Shown piece after piece: positions 1 through 10,668 of a stretch of 64,000 nucleotides of DNA. Both the position numbers and the translations under genes were made by a program. Within the stretch, counting starts at the first letter, position 1, and every line of letters starts with the position of its first letter. The notes under the pieces were generated by a model. That model had not been told where the DNA came from and ran no database searches. It was given only the letters and a program-made list of their open reading frames with translations. Source of the DNA: Chrysaora quinquecirrha (Eukaryota; Cnidaria; Scyphozoa; Semaeostomeae; Pelagiidae); assembly GCA_014526335.1 (NCBI GenBank), contig JACTAT010000051.1, forward strand, positions 506,523-570,522, written 5' to 3'.

Positions 1-24
1 AAAAGTAGTAAGGAGCAACTCGGA

Positions 25-1212
25 ATGGTAATGCCACTTGTAGATAGTGAAGTCTCCCTCTCTTCGTATGTCTTTGCAGCTTACTCAGTTTGCCAGGCAG
101 ATAATAGGACTGTATTAGTTCGTTTGATGAACACATCTAATATTGATTTTGAATTACAGGCTGGTCAAAAGATTGGAGAGTTTTGTCCTCTAGTAGAAAC
201 AGTTAATTGTCAGTTAGACTCAGTATCTAACCTCTCCATTAAGAACAATGTTGTTAGTTGCAATGCTGTTAGTGAGAATAACCTAGCCAAACAGCTTGAG
301 GAAAAAATTAGCTCTGACCTTAGCAGCCAAGGCAAAGATGCTATTCTCAAAACGTTATTGCAATTCTCTGATGTTTTTGATGAGCGCTTAGGCCACACTG
401 AGGTTATTCAACATCACATTGACACTGGTTCTGCACAGCCTATTCGTCAATACCCAAGGCGGCTCCCATATGCCTATCGTGATGAGGTAAAAAGTCAGGT
501 TGCTGATATGCTTCAACAGGGGGTTATCCAGCCAAGTTGTAGCCCTTGGGCCTCCCCTATTGTCTTAGTAAAGAAAAAGGATGGGACTTATCGGTTCTGT
601 ATTGATTATAGGAAGTTGAATGAGGTCACAAAGAAAGATGCTCACCCTCTTCCCAGAGTGGATGACCTACTAGATGCCCTTAATGGTTCACAATACTTTA
701 GTACTCTTGACTTGCGCTCTGGATATTGGCAGGTCAGTGTTGCTCCTGATGATAGGGAAAAGACTGCATTTACTACCCCTGATGGGTTATGGGAATTTGT
801 ACGCCTTCCCTTTGGTGTCTCTGGGGGACCAGCTACCTTCCAGAGAGCTATTGAAATTGTTTTGTCTGGGTTAACATATGACACTTGCTTGTGCTATTTT
901 GATGATGTTATAATTCCGTCCACAAGTGTCAAGCAACAATGTGAGCGATTGTCGACTGTTCTTTCCAGGTTTCGTCAGCATAACCTTCAGGTTAAAGCCT
1001 CAAAATGCACCTTTGGGGCCACCCAAGCACTTTTTCTTGGTCATATTGTTTCCTCTACAGGCATACAAACTGATCCCAAGAAAATCCAGGCAGTGTCGGC
1101 ACTTCAAGAACCAACCAATGTAGAACAAGTTAGGTCTTTTCTCGGTCTAGCAGGTTACTATCGGCGCTTCATTCCTAACTTTGCTACTTTAGCATCCCTC
1201 TTGTTCAATTAA
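25..1212 (+). CDS. pol: gypsy pol, N-terminal part: reverse transcriptase
   Basis: This open stretch holds the linker after the protease and the whole RT palm and thumb. Visible motifs are the fingers motif with LVKKKDGTYRFCIDYRKLN (about residue 180), the DLRSGYWQ motif carrying the first catalytic aspartate, LPFGVSGGPATFQ, and the catalytic box YFDDV with its two aspartates at 901-906. The usual gypsy box is YIDD, so FDD is a common variant. The end GLAGYYRRFIPNF is the normal RT/RNase H connection. The frame is lost near 1195-1198 in a CCC run, 15 nt before the stop; the next frame picks up the expected continuation at once. No true start is present because the protein begins upstream of the window. 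Confidence 0.93.
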   Translation: MVMPLVDSEVSLSSYVFAAYSVCQADNRTVLVRLMNTSNIDFELQAGQKIGEFCPLVETVNCQLDSVSNLSIKNNVVSCNAVSENNLAKQLEEKISSDLSSQGKDAILKTLLQFSDVFDERLGHTEVIQHHIDTGSAQPIRQYPRRLPYAYRDEVKSQVADMLQQGVIQPSCSPWASPIVLVKKKDGTYRFCIDYRKLNEVTKKDAHPLPRVDDLLDALNGSQYFSTLDLRSGYWQVSVAPDDREKTAFTTPDGLWEFVRLPFGVSGGPATFQRAIEIVLSGLTYDTCLCYFDDVIIPSTSVKQQCERLSTVLSRFRQHNLQVKASKCTFGATQALFLGHIVSSTGIQTDPKKIQAVSALQEPTNVEQVRSFLGLAGYYRRFIPNFATLASLLFN

Positions 1213-3170
1213 CCAAAAATGCTTCTAAGTTTATATGGGCTGATAAGCAACAGGAAGCTTTTACATTGTTAAAAACACACTTATGTTCCGCTCCCATCCT
1301 TGCATATCCTAAGTTTGATAGGCCTTTTATCCTGCAAACAGATGCTTCAGACAGAGGACTAGGTGCCGTCTTAACCCAGCGTGATTTATCTGGCCATGAG
1401 CATGTCATTTCATATGCTAGTCGGTCATTATCTGATCGTGAGAAGGGATATTCAGCCACGGAAAAAGAAGCATTGGCAGTTGTCTTTGCCACCGATCATT
1501 TTCGTGCTTATCTGCTTGGCCGAAAATTTACTGTAGTTACAGACCATAGCGCCCTCCGTTGGTTACATTCCGTTACACCCAAAGGTCGTCTGGCCAGGTG
1601 GGTCATGGATCTACAAGAGTACTCCTTCGATGTTAAGCACCGACCAGGAACTGAGAATGGTAATGCAGATGCCTTGTCACGCCTTCCTAACAACCCTAGT
1701 TGTGCCACTACTGTAACACCTAGTTACAACCTTCAGCAGGCACAAATGGATGACCCTGCCATTAGTAAAATCATAGAAATGAAGTCAAACGATCAGCCTA
1801 GGCCACCCTTTTTTGTTTGGGCATCCAATCCTACCCTCCGCACGTTCTGGCACTATTGGGACCAGCTGCATTTGGTCAATGGTCTTTTAGTTAAAGAAAT
1901 TGCCAGTCTTAGTCGCTCCATACCTGAATATGCCTTTGTTATCCCTCATGATTTAATTGATTCAGTTTTGCAAGGCATCCACAGCTCGCCATTTTCGGGT
2001 CACTTTGGAATCAAAAGAACACTTCTGCGTGCTCGCAACCGATTCTTTTGGCCCAAAATGTCATTGCATATTAGGGACTTTGTTAAAAGTTGCCAAACGT
2101 GCGCCCAACGCAAGCTAGGCATGTCCACTAACAAGGCTCCTTTACAGCCCATTGAGGTTAATGAACCATTTGTCTTCTGGGCCATGGATTACATGGGTCC
2201 CCTGCCAGAAACCGCCCGTGGGAACAAACATTTGCTTGTCATCATGGATCATTTCACCAAGTGGTGTGAGGTGTTTCCCACCCCTGACCAACGAGCAACC
2301 ACTGTTGCGGAGATTCTGGTCTCTAGGGTTTTTAGTCGGTTTGGGCCTCCCACTGTCATTCATTCTGATCAAGGCAGGAATTTCGAAAGCAATTTGATGC
2401 ATGAAATCTGTCGTTTAATGGGGGTCCACAAATCCCGCACCACAGCGTACCATCCCCAATGCGACGGTCTTGTAGAACGCCAGAATCGCACTTTGCAAAA
2501 CGTGTTATCATCTTTTGTTTCACAGCACAAGGACGACTGGGACAATTGGGTAAGTTTAGCTGTCTTTGCCTACAATACTAGTTGTCACGAGTCTACCGGA
2601 TTTAGCCCTTATGAGATGGTATTTGGTAGAGATGCTCGTACCCCTATAGAGGTAGACCTTGGCCTGCCTTTGAAGAACCCTGCTAGTCAGTCAGAGTACA
2701 CCAAGTCAGTTAGGCAGGCGTTACAGACCATCAATGAAACAGCTCGACAGCAGTTAGACCACAGTAGAATTAGTCAGAAAACTCATCAATCTCATTCTTC
2801 TGGCAACTGGTGTCCATATCAGTCGGGCACATCAGTCTGGCTACACCGCCCTAAGTCTTGGAAGCTTGGCCTTCAGTGGCTTGGGCCTTATGAGGTTATT
2901 TCGCGACAGGGGGTAACTTACAGGATACGTTCCAAGGAAGGGAAAGAATTGGTAACCCATCACGACAAACTCAAACCATGTGTTTTTCCAGCTAACAAGG
3001 GGATCCCTTTCTGCCCGACCACCGAATCTGTGGACATTGACATTGTACCGGGAGGACCTAATCCCCAGGAGGGTGTGGCTGGGCAACAACCGGATCATTA
3101 CCATCGCCCAGTCCAGTTGAGGCAAAACATTCAACCCCCTTTGCGGTATGGAGAGTTTGTGACCCACTAA
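1197..3170 (+). CDS. pol: gypsy pol, C-terminal part: RNase H and integrase
   Basis: Continuation of pol in the next frame; its first ATG is at 1266 but the protein sense is continuous from 1197. RNase H shows the LQTDASDRGLGAVL start and later DHSALRWL and NGNADALSR. Integrase follows with an HHCC zinc finger (His in SGHFGIKRT, Cys pair CQTC) and a DDE core: Asp at 2187, Asp at 2367 and Glu at 2475, the last two separated by 35 residues as in true integrases. Near the C-terminus WLGPYEVISRQG matches the GPY/F module of gypsy integrases. Apart from the break near 1195 I see no internal stop, so the element looks fairly young. Confidence 0.93.
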   Translation, partial: PLVQLTKNASKFIWADKQQEAFTLLKTHLCSAPILAYPKFDRPFILQTDASDRGLGAVLTQRDLSGHEHVISYASRSLSDREKGYSATEKEALAVVFATDHFRAYLLGRKFTVVTDHSALRWLHSVTPKGRLARWVMDLQEYSFDVKHRPGTENGNADALSRLPNNPSCATTVTPSYNLQQAQMDDPAISKIIEMKSNDQPRPPFFVWASNPTLRTFWHYWDQLHLVNGLLVKEIASLSRSIPEYAFVIPHDLIDSVLQGIHSSPFSGHFGIKRTLLRARNRFFWPKMSLHIRDFVKSCQTCAQRKLGMSTNKAPLQPIEVNEPFVFWAMDYMGPLPETARGNKHLLVIMDHFTKWCEVFPTPDQRATTVAEILVSRVFSRFGPPTVIHSDQGRNFESNLMHEICRLMGVHKSRTTAYHPQCDGLVERQNRTLQNVLSSFVSQHKDDWDNWVSLAVFAYNTSCHESTGFSPYEMVFGRDARTPIEVDLGLPLKNPASQSEYTKSVRQALQTINETARQQLDHSRISQKTHQSHSSGNWCPYQSGTSVWLHRPKSWKLGLQWLGPYEVISRQGVTYRIRSKEGKELVTHHDKLKPCVFPANKGIPFCPTTESVDIDIVPGGPNPQEGVAGQQPDHYHRPVQLRQNIQPPLRYGEFVTH

Positions 3171-3174
3171 ATTA

Positions 3175-3187
3175 CGGGGGGGGGAAG
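3175..3187 (+). promoter_or_regulatory. polypurine tract of the gypsy element
   Basis: A run of nine G followed by AAG lies directly before the TG that opens the LTR, between the pol stop (3168-3170) and the LTR. This is the expected plus-strand primer site of LTR retroelements. Confidence 0.85.
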
Positions 3188-3400
3188 TGTTATGAATCGA
3201 ATCAATGATGTCTTTAATATTCACATGTCATCGATGCATTATATCTCTGTAGTCTTTATGATTGTGTATTGTATTATTGTATGTCATCACATTCATATGA
3301 TAAAGAATAGCGGAAGACTTCGAGATTCAGTTGTGATCTCAAGTCTGATGTGAAAGTTGTGTTTTCTCTGTCTCCGCTCTGAGAACCCTGAAACGCTACA
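3188..3400 (+). repeat. 3' LTR of the gypsy element, 213 bp
   Basis: Starts TGTTATGAATCG directly after the polypurine tract and ends AACGCTACA. The TG...CA ends and the short length fit a small gypsy LTR. The flank after it is ATATG; it could be a 5-bp target duplication, but the partner copy is outside the window. Confidence 0.8.
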
Positions 3401-3664
3401 ATATGTAAAATACAAGAAATGATCAACACCGAAATATTTGATGAATTTGAATTTGTAGAGCATTATAGAATCCCTCCTTCAAGCAACCTTCTGCAATACA
3501 TAATATAAAATGTCTTTCCCATGCTTCACTATTTGGAACGTTTTCTATTAAGTCAAAATAAGCCAATGAATAATTGGAATAGTAGAAACAGCTGCAAGGC
3601 AAAAAATATGATAACGTGATCTTTTCAAGGGAGTAAGAGCGTATCTTTTTATATCAAGTCTTAC
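3401..3664. other. unique-looking spacer after the LTR
   Basis: No exon, RNA gene or clear repeat seen. It would be the last intron of the minus-strand gene that ends its visible part at 3665. No homologue of the last exon of the plus-strand paralogue is present here on either strand. Confidence 0.5.
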
Positions 3665-6600
3665 CTCGTGAACGTACCACATGCATCAGGTCGTTCGCTG
3701 CTATTACCGGTGGTCAGATAGTCAATCACGGCTGTCACATTGGTTTTTATGTGAATTGTTCTGTTTTCTGCTGTTGATTTACACTTGAATCTAACCTGCG
3801 TAAAATTGCTCATTTTTCTGAATTGCTGTAATGCAGAATTCGTTAATGCAAATTTTCCCAATGAATTGACATTTTTAAGGTAGTGATAAAATTTCAATTC
3901 AGATTTCAAACGAGTCTTGTTTGTAGAATCAGCAACAATACTCAATACTCGAGTCCATCCACCTGTTTGAAACCAAAAACTTTTTAAATGTGTTTAAATT
4001 AGAAATAAACGATACAACATCAACAATACAAAAAGATGCTTATTTTCAGATATCCCATGACTTATAGATCCATACAAATTTCGCAAAATTAATAGAAAAA
4101 TATCACGGGAGCTCATTTCGTGACATTAGGACTCTGACTTTATGTAGGCCCACCTAGATTGTGGCCTTGGTCTCGAAAGTCCTTAGTGGCGTCTTTTTGC
4201 CCAGATGGCTTTACTAGGAAGTGATGAGCAGTCCTTCCCCAGGAGGGGATACTCATTAACTTTCAATACGGGGGGTCCATGGCAATATTTGGGGTCCGAA
4301 ATCTTAAGCTTATTCAATATTTGGGGGCTGTGAATTATAACATAAACAAAAGTTCAATATTTGGGGTCCACAAATCTGAAGGAAGAACTGTGCGATTTTG
4401 TGTGATTCATCAAAATGACCCATCCAACTGCCAAGAGCTTATAGAGCTTATAAATTGTAAATTGTCGTGAAACTGATGGCTAAACTCGAAAAACATTTCA
4501 GGTGTCCAAAAATAGATACCAACATTTGGGGTCTCCAAAATATTAAACTCAATATTTGGGGTGGCATGGACTCCCCCGTATTGAAAGTTAATGAGTCCCC
4601 CCCTGGGAGTCCTTCTATTAGTAAGAAACGATGCTAGTAAGATGAAAAAAGTCAATATGCCGAGCATATGGGCATTTCACCCCAGCGGACAAAGCCAGGC
4701 TCCGTTTTGCAGCATTATCTTATTAAATCGACGACTATGTAATTATTATGATGATGGATACAGATAGTAAATAGCTCAGTATGAACTTCCATTGGTTTCC
4801 CTAAGTTCATTAATTCTTATTTTTCTTCATGTTTTTCCACTTAGTTATTTGCATAGCTGCACATAATTGCTGATAAATTGTTGATCGCTTTGAGATCTTC
4901 AACTTAGCTATTACATGGTCGTGAACACTTGTAACCTCATCTTGGTAAAATAGCAGTGTTTCGATTTGTTGCGAAATTTACTCGATTCATTTCGAGTTAT
5001 GAATCTTGAATAAATTGAAAATTACAATAAACAATAAGTTGTCATTATAGCTTCTCATAGGTTGCTTGGCATGCTGCATTGGACACTTGATATACAAAAT
5101 TCTTATTGACTTTTAGGTGAAAATACGTTAATTAGTTTAAGTGTTCCAACTAAAAAACTCTTCGAAACGTTTATTTTTTTGTAATTCAGATATCCAGGCC
5201 AGGTAAGCCTCTAACCTAATTATACAGTTAAATTAAACTGTTATACAATTATACAATTACGTTACCTGAATCAAACTTCATATCACAGTAGGCCATAAAC
5301 GATATTGCACCATTCTGTGAGACAATCTTGTATGTTCCGCTCTCCAAAGCTAAGGTTCGGAATTTCCGCTTTATGTCAAGACAGCTTTGGCCTGTAACTG
5401 TATAGTGTTGTTGCTTAATCAGTAAAATAAATTAAATTAGCAACGTTGGTGGCATAGATAGAGGGTGAAAGGGAGGAGGTTGATTTTTATATCACTTTCT
5501 TTTAAGTTGGTAACAAAATAGCTAAAATTAAAAGAAAAAGCAGCTAATACAACCAAGTCTACATCTAAGCAGGAATACGAACAGCAAATAAGCTAAAAGA
5601 TTAAGGTCTAACTTATGATATACGGCTACATATTCAAAACTGAAAGATCTGATATGGGCATATCTACTCTACAATAATGTACTTTATAACGTTTAATAAT
5701 GTGTAGGGCATGAAATCTGTGCAAAGCTTGCAGATGAATAAATTTCCCTCTTTGCAATTCTTTGTAAGGCATTGCTGAAAGCTTTCTACAGAGGAGTTAC
5801 TTTTCTTTATTTCATTAGATATCAGAATCCACGAATAACTGTCTCTGTAGGTTAAGGCGTCCATATTGGGGTGCCCCCATCATTCTTCCGTGAAGAAATA
5901 TATCGGAAAATTGTACCTTCTGGCAGAAAAATTGCCACAGAAATTTATCGTGTTTTAAGGTTATAAAAGTGTGAACCTCAAACCTTTATCTCCGAACCGA
6001 AAATAATGCAAAATAAATTATAATCAAAATTACTCTTATCGAGAAAAATATCCAGTCTTCTCGACCTATGTTTCAAATACACCCGTTCATTCTGCTTAAG
6101 AGGTTTTATTTTTACTTCGGTACCTTTGGTACCATGGACAAAAAATCATTTGACTTTACTGTTCAGATAACTAGTTTAAAGATACCCCCCAAATGACCAC
6201 ACCCCTTTGTCGGAAATATTTCTGAAACCCAAACCGAAAGCCAAACTGAAAATTTCCAGCTAGCTTGTCAACCAAATGACCAATCTGCAGACTAGTATTT
6301 TACATCCTAATCTTTTTTCCAAAGAATACAGAGAGCACTGAAAAAAGTATGACTGTAATGAGTCGGTAGCTCTATGTAATTAATGGTGCTTTTAATCTGC
6401 TAGTTTAATGTGTTATAATTTGGACTTCTCGCCATTGGCGCCAATCATCCACATATTATGTGTAACATCCTAGTGTGTGTTTTCGGCTATTGTTGATTTA
6501 CGTTTTAAAACGATGTGATATGTATGCTAGGGGAGTTCGTCGATAGAACGATGGAAATCAGTCACAAGAAACTGTGGTCTTATTCTTTTGAGAATTAGGC

Positions 6601-8352
6601 CCTCGGTCCTTGCCTCAGGCTGTGTCTCTCTCTCTCACTCCATCCAAAGAGCCCAAAACGCTACCTGACGTTTAATAGGGGTATGTATTTATAACGCAGT
6701 ACTTACTTTTCCAATTGCAGTATTCTCCAGTTCTGTTGTGAGGACAGATGCACTGATAGCCAGACTTAGTTACTGTGCAATTTCCTGCTTTATGGCAAGG
6801 GTTTGGCTTACAAGGGTCCTGAATGAAATCAAAATAATTTGTTTCTCACATATTGGCTGACAATTGAATCATTTCAGTCTTCCTTATTTAAAAGACCATT
6901 GAGAGAAAATGCAAATGACAAATTAGGACGTTATAGTCTTTGTTATATTAGGCCCTTTGCACGCTAGACCTAAAATTCTGCCAAAATTCTACCAAACAGT
7001 GGGGCTCATTTGCTAATTATTCAGTTCCGACCATAAATTCCTGATGCCCTGAAATAATCTCTATCAATAATTTCGACTTCTGATGACAGATTTGATAGGG
7101 TTCACCGTAATGTCTGAGAAGAATTCTTTCTTTCTTTCACCCTCAATGCACTATCAACTTGAATTATATTTATTTTGAAATGGCTTATTTTCAACATTTA
7201 GTGAATGACATAAATTAAATTTCAGAATCTGAGTTTGCCGACTTTAGATCTTCAGAATATTGTTGAATAAAGAACCTTAATGCCGCTTGTTGCATTTGTA
7301 AAAGTCTAAAAGTTCTAACATATGCAGATAATACCAAGATCATTCTTTGCATTCTGCCCTGGCCGCTTTGCTCCAGCAAATAGAAAACGATCATAAAAAA
7401 GCATGAAAAACTCTTCATCAAACATCTTGTTTCGAGAACGAATGAAAAAAGCAAGAAAATGTCGCTTCAGGTCAAGAAATTAATCCGTGATGACATTTGG
7501 CAGAAATAAGGGCAGCTCGGGAGCTGCCCATATTTAATTAGTCGGCCTGTTTCATCCTTACTAGAATTTATGGATACTAGAAAATGCAAAAAAGTCCTTG
7601 CACACTAGGAAAAAAGGTGTTAATTTGTTAATCCTTACAAAATTTGGAAAAGTACTCTAGTGTGCAAAGGCCCTTATTCCTCTGTTTTTTGCCTATTCCA
7701 TTATTAGATACGTTTCCTCAATGACACTTCATTTCTCAGTGGTATTCTGGTTACGCAACATACGAAAATGTCATATAGTAATTCTCTTCTTAGCCCAAAT
7801 CATAGGAGAGCAACTAAAAGGGTCACTAAATACCTACTCTTTGGTGCCTTATTAGCACCCCTCCGCTGGTTAATTTTTCCAAAAATTTCCGGCCCGAAGC
7901 TTACTTTCTTGGGATGAAAGTTCAACTTCTACACTTTATTTGCATGTTAGAAATTTGAATAACCTTTGCTTGTAAGTACTATAGGGCCCGTTCGCACAGC
8001 GTTTCAGCAGTGTCCTGAGACCGTTTGCCAAACAAATTCCGATCTATTTATTTTGATCCCCCGCCAATTAGACCCTTAATGCTTTTCCAAACCCCTGCCT
8101 ATTCCAACGCCCTTATCAACTAGGCACCTAAGAGTATGAAAAATCTGCACTTGAACATAGATAAATTGTAGAGTCATGATTTACCGAAGCAAATGCAACA
8201 GTCATCTTTGTATACAGGTCTTCTTCTTTGCTAGGATTAAACTCGTGCAGCGGACCAAAAAACTTTTTCAGTAAATGACAATTCTTCTGGGACAAGTTCA
8301 AAATGCTTGTAATGCATCCATGTTGTCGGAGGCAAGCTAAGCTGCATGAAAT
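3665..8352 (-). CDS. PAN/Apple-EGF-fibrinogen-like secreted protein, partial gene
   Basis: Four exons on the minus strand: 8352-8185 (second half of an Apple/PAN domain, SLACLRQHGCITSIL), 6818-6707 (EGF-like, starting DPCKPNPCHKAGNC with CICPHNRTGEYC), 5397-5266 (start of a fibrinogen-like module, SCLDIKRK and MAYCDMKF) and 3962-3665 (GWTRVLSIVADSTNK to GTFTR). All have AG/GT borders and compatible phases. Exon lengths (168, 112, 132, 298 nt) equal those of the plus-strand paralogue at 12039-19365. The signal-peptide exon, the first PAN exon and the last fibrinogen-like exon are not found; the last may lie beyond the gypsy insertion outside the window. Probably a secreted or matrix protein; gene or pseudogene cannot be decided because both ends are missing. 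Confidence 0.85.
4228..4614. mobile_element. MITE with about 60-bp terminal inverted repeats
   Basis: The left end (ACTCATTAACTTTCAATACG) returns inverted at the right end, with matching GGGG/CCCC borders. Inside, CAATATTTGGGGTCC occurs four or five times. No coding capacity. It lies in an intron of the minus-strand PAN-EGF gene. Confidence 0.8.
5664..5864 (-). mobile_element. LINE reverse transcriptase 3' fragment
   Basis: The minus-strand translation MDALTYRDSYSWILISNEIK resembles the C-terminal tail common in CR1-like LINE proteins (typically 'L.YRGP..WN.IP'). A better-kept relative lies at 27676-27966 (LDTLTYRGSSSWNLISNETR). Only the tail remains, in an intron. Confidence 0.6.
6947..7677. 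mobile_element. MITE, about 730 bp, TIR TTAGGCCCTTTGCACGCTAG
   Basis: The left end and the right end (CTAGTGTGCAAAGGCCCTTA) are inverted copies over about 22 bp, and the weaker match AAAATTCTGCC / CCAAATTTTG goes further inwards. There is no transposase. An internal copy of the end motif lies near 7597. The superfamily is not certain (hAT-like by look). Confidence 0.72.
7985..8135. repeat. dispersed repeat shared with 43005-43160
   Basis: Both places contain AAACAAATTCCGA, then CCTATTCCAACGCCC, then ATTAGACCC/ATTAGACAC and GGCACCTAAGA or the near match, in the same order. Non-coding, probably part of an old MITE. Confidence 0.6.
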
Positions 8353-8500
8353 CTGGAGAAAAAAGTGCCTAAATATCAAAATCTAAATATTCCTACATGT
8401 GGAGAAAGCGGGTAAGAGTCTAGTCACTTCAATGTGCTCCCTCATTGCTTACATTCTGTTAAGTAAAAAAAATATGATTTGAAGAGTCCAAGTTAAAAGC

Positions 8501-8923
8501 TTTTTTCGTCTGACACTCCTTAGAGTATGAACATCAGAAACAGACCGAAACAATAAACCATTCCAACTAAGGGCCTCGTTTTCAAAATAATTGACAATTT
8601 GGTCATAGAGAAATTTCGAATTCAGATTCTAATTCAGCACCTTCTTTTTATTGTTTAGGCAAAGTTTTATGCTTCTTGGGCGGAATTTATACCCAGATGC
8701 GGCTCGAAATGCACCAATCAGAAAGAACGAAAAGCTGAATTGGCATTGTGTTTAAACACCAATTTAAAACCAGCTGATTGTTGTTCAAAACACAATGCCA
8801 ATTCAGCTTTTCATTCTTTCTGATTAGTGCATTTCGAGCCGCATCTGGGTATAAACTCCGCCTTAGTCTATTGTTTCGGTCTGTTTCTGACGTTCATACT
8901 CTGAGGAGTGTCAGATAAAAAAA
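8501..8923. mobile_element. MITE with double inverted-repeat structure
   Basis: The outer arms (8501-8560 and 8868-8923) share TCTGACACTCCTTAGAGTAT. The inner arms (about 8683-8760 and 8788-8868) share ATACCCAGATGCGGCTCGAA. Folded, the element would be an almost full-length hairpin. Fragments of the inner arm recur at 52530-52690 and 56985-57065, so it is a dispersed family. Confidence 0.85.
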
Positions 8924-9020
8924 TGAATTAATTTTTACCTAAATGCTGCTTAAAATTATGCAAAATAACCGATATACAATTGATATAGCCATATTGGTAG
9001 GAAAGAAACTTTGATCGTAT

Positions 9021-9077
9021 CCTGTGCACAGCCAGTGAACGAAACTTTTCGAGTTTCGTTCACCGGCTGTGCGCAGG
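9021..9077. repeat. strong hairpin, 26-bp stem
   Basis: CCTGTGCACAGCCAGTGAAC and its continuation pair with the reverse complement ending GCGCAGG, with a loop of about 5 nt and only a few mismatches. It is isolated from the MITE to its left by about 100 bp. It could be a remnant foldback element or a structured RNA; no proof of transcription. Confidence 0.75.
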
Positions 9078-10179
9078 CTACTTTTTATCGAAGAATTCAA
9101 TAATGAAAATTTCACGATTATTACATTCCGTTAAAGCATGAGGCCATAAAAAGCCTCATGCTTAAACGCCAAATTTGTATTCAATTGTCATTTGGCAACT
9201 CCAGTTAACAATTTTATCAGAAACTAAATTTCCACAAGTTAGAATGCCCTGGCTTTAATGAAGCAAATATTCAGTTACAACGAAGAATCTAGAGCTTTAA
9301 ATCGTAAAGAACTTTTCGATTTTGACAAAAATCATCTTCAGCTCAGTAGATATTAAAGACGCTATCAATTATATACTAATAAATTATACTGCAATTTTCT
9401 ACAGTAGCTGTATCAATAGTTAACTTTCATAGTGTCAGTCATAGATGTCAGTCATTTGGTGACAAACTGGTTGCCATGGAGATAGAATTGCGTGTAGAAC
9501 AATAAAGGTTTCATAAAATGAATCGTAAAGGGTAGAAAATTGATGAATATCAGAGAGCGTACGATTGTATATCAGACACAAGAATGAAATGTTCAGTAGG
9601 GTGGATGAAGTGTTCAGAGGCACCCACTCAAATCGTTTCCCTTAGGTTAGATACAGCTAGCCGTGTCCGGATCTCGTTTATGGAGAGAAAGAGAAAGATT
9701 TGGAGGTGTCAACAACTTTGGTGTAAAATTTTCGCGTACAGTTCGCACTAATATATTTTGTCATATTGTGCAAGCTAGGACATTAGCAAACAAAAGACCA
9801 ACATATTATATATAAGGCGAAGAAGACCACTCGATCAACGAGAGCCCGAAGGCACTAGTCGAAAGCATGAAATGATTGTTAGAAAAGACCAGCACCTAAA
9901 CCAAGCAAGCAGGGAGGCATTGCTCTTGCAGGCATTGCAGGCATTGCTCCTACAACGCAAGTCGTGCTTAAATAATACTTTACTTGTTTATTCGTCGGAT
10001 ATAGCTATGAATGCTAATGTAGTCTTCCTTTATTGATAATTTAACATTTCCTAGGAATCTTTCTGTCACCCTATTTATCAGGGCACATTGACACTTCTAG
10101 CTGTATCGAAAGCCCCAAATATGCAGTTTTGTCCTTTACCAACTTTACCTTTTTGTTTTGTTCTCTTTGAAAGCTTGGC
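9078..10179. other. intergenic, no gene recognised
   Basis: Lies between the two divergent PAN-EGF-fibrinogen-like genes. I looked for the missing first exons of the minus-strand gene (a signal peptide and a match to the FLNVRYLRDVIPF exon of the paralogue) and did not find them. A short GCATTGCTC/GCATTGCAG repetition near 9920-9950 is the only local structure noted. Confidence 0.5.
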
Positions 10180-10668
10180 TTGCAATCACTAATTAAACTC
10201 GTAGGTGAAGCAGACGTCGTACTTTATTTTACAAGATCGCGTTATCCCCTTCGTGGTCAGGACGTCGCAGGGCGAAGAATGGAGAAGACAGAAAAATTCA
10301 AATTTAGTTTTTATCCTTACTGTTTATCCGAATGGAACGAAATTGAGCCAGAACTTAGACTGGCACCTTCTGTCACTGTTTCTAAGAAAATGATTTTTTC
10401 AATACTTCGTCCTCATGCAACGTCACTATTCTTAATACGCGACCCAACAGGGTTATCTTCTCTTACTCAACTCAGAGTCGGTTTAAGTAAATTAAATCAC
10501 CACAAATTCAGACATAACTTTTGGGATACAGTAAACCAAATTTTCCCGTCACACGATGGCGTTGAAGATGCAGAACACCTCTTGTTGCTTTGCCCTTCTT
10601 TTGATGCATTTTTACATACATTTTTAAGGGTATGGAAAGTAACTAGTAACAAGTACAAGAAACATTAA
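10180..10668 (+). mobile_element. LINE ORF2 C-terminal fragment
   Basis: The translation carries the end of a non-LTR reverse transcriptase protein: EWNEIEPELRLAPSV, then SLTQLRVGLSKLNHHKFRHN and EDAEHLLLLCPSFD, which fits the C-terminal Cys/His segment of such proteins in cnidarian LINEs. The catalytic RT part is missing (5' truncated) and the frame is open for 162 codons, so the copy is moderately recent. No host gene is implied. Confidence 0.8.

Larger units (their letters stand above)
1..3400 (+). mobile_element. Ty3/gypsy LTR retrotransposon, 5' part outside window
   Basis: The window opens inside the pol gene of a Ty3/gypsy element. Order seen: end of the protease/linker region, reverse transcriptase, RNase H, integrase with a GPY-type C-terminus, a G-rich polypurine tract and a 3' LTR that begins TG and ends CA. 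This order (RT-RNase H-integrase) is that of Ty3/gypsy, not Ty1/copia. Gag, the 5' LTR and the left target-site duplication would lie before position 1, so insertion age and target duplication cannot be judged. One frame break splits pol. The element runs opposite to the PAN-EGF-fibrinogen-like gene next to it and may sit in that gene's last intron. Confidence 0.95.
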
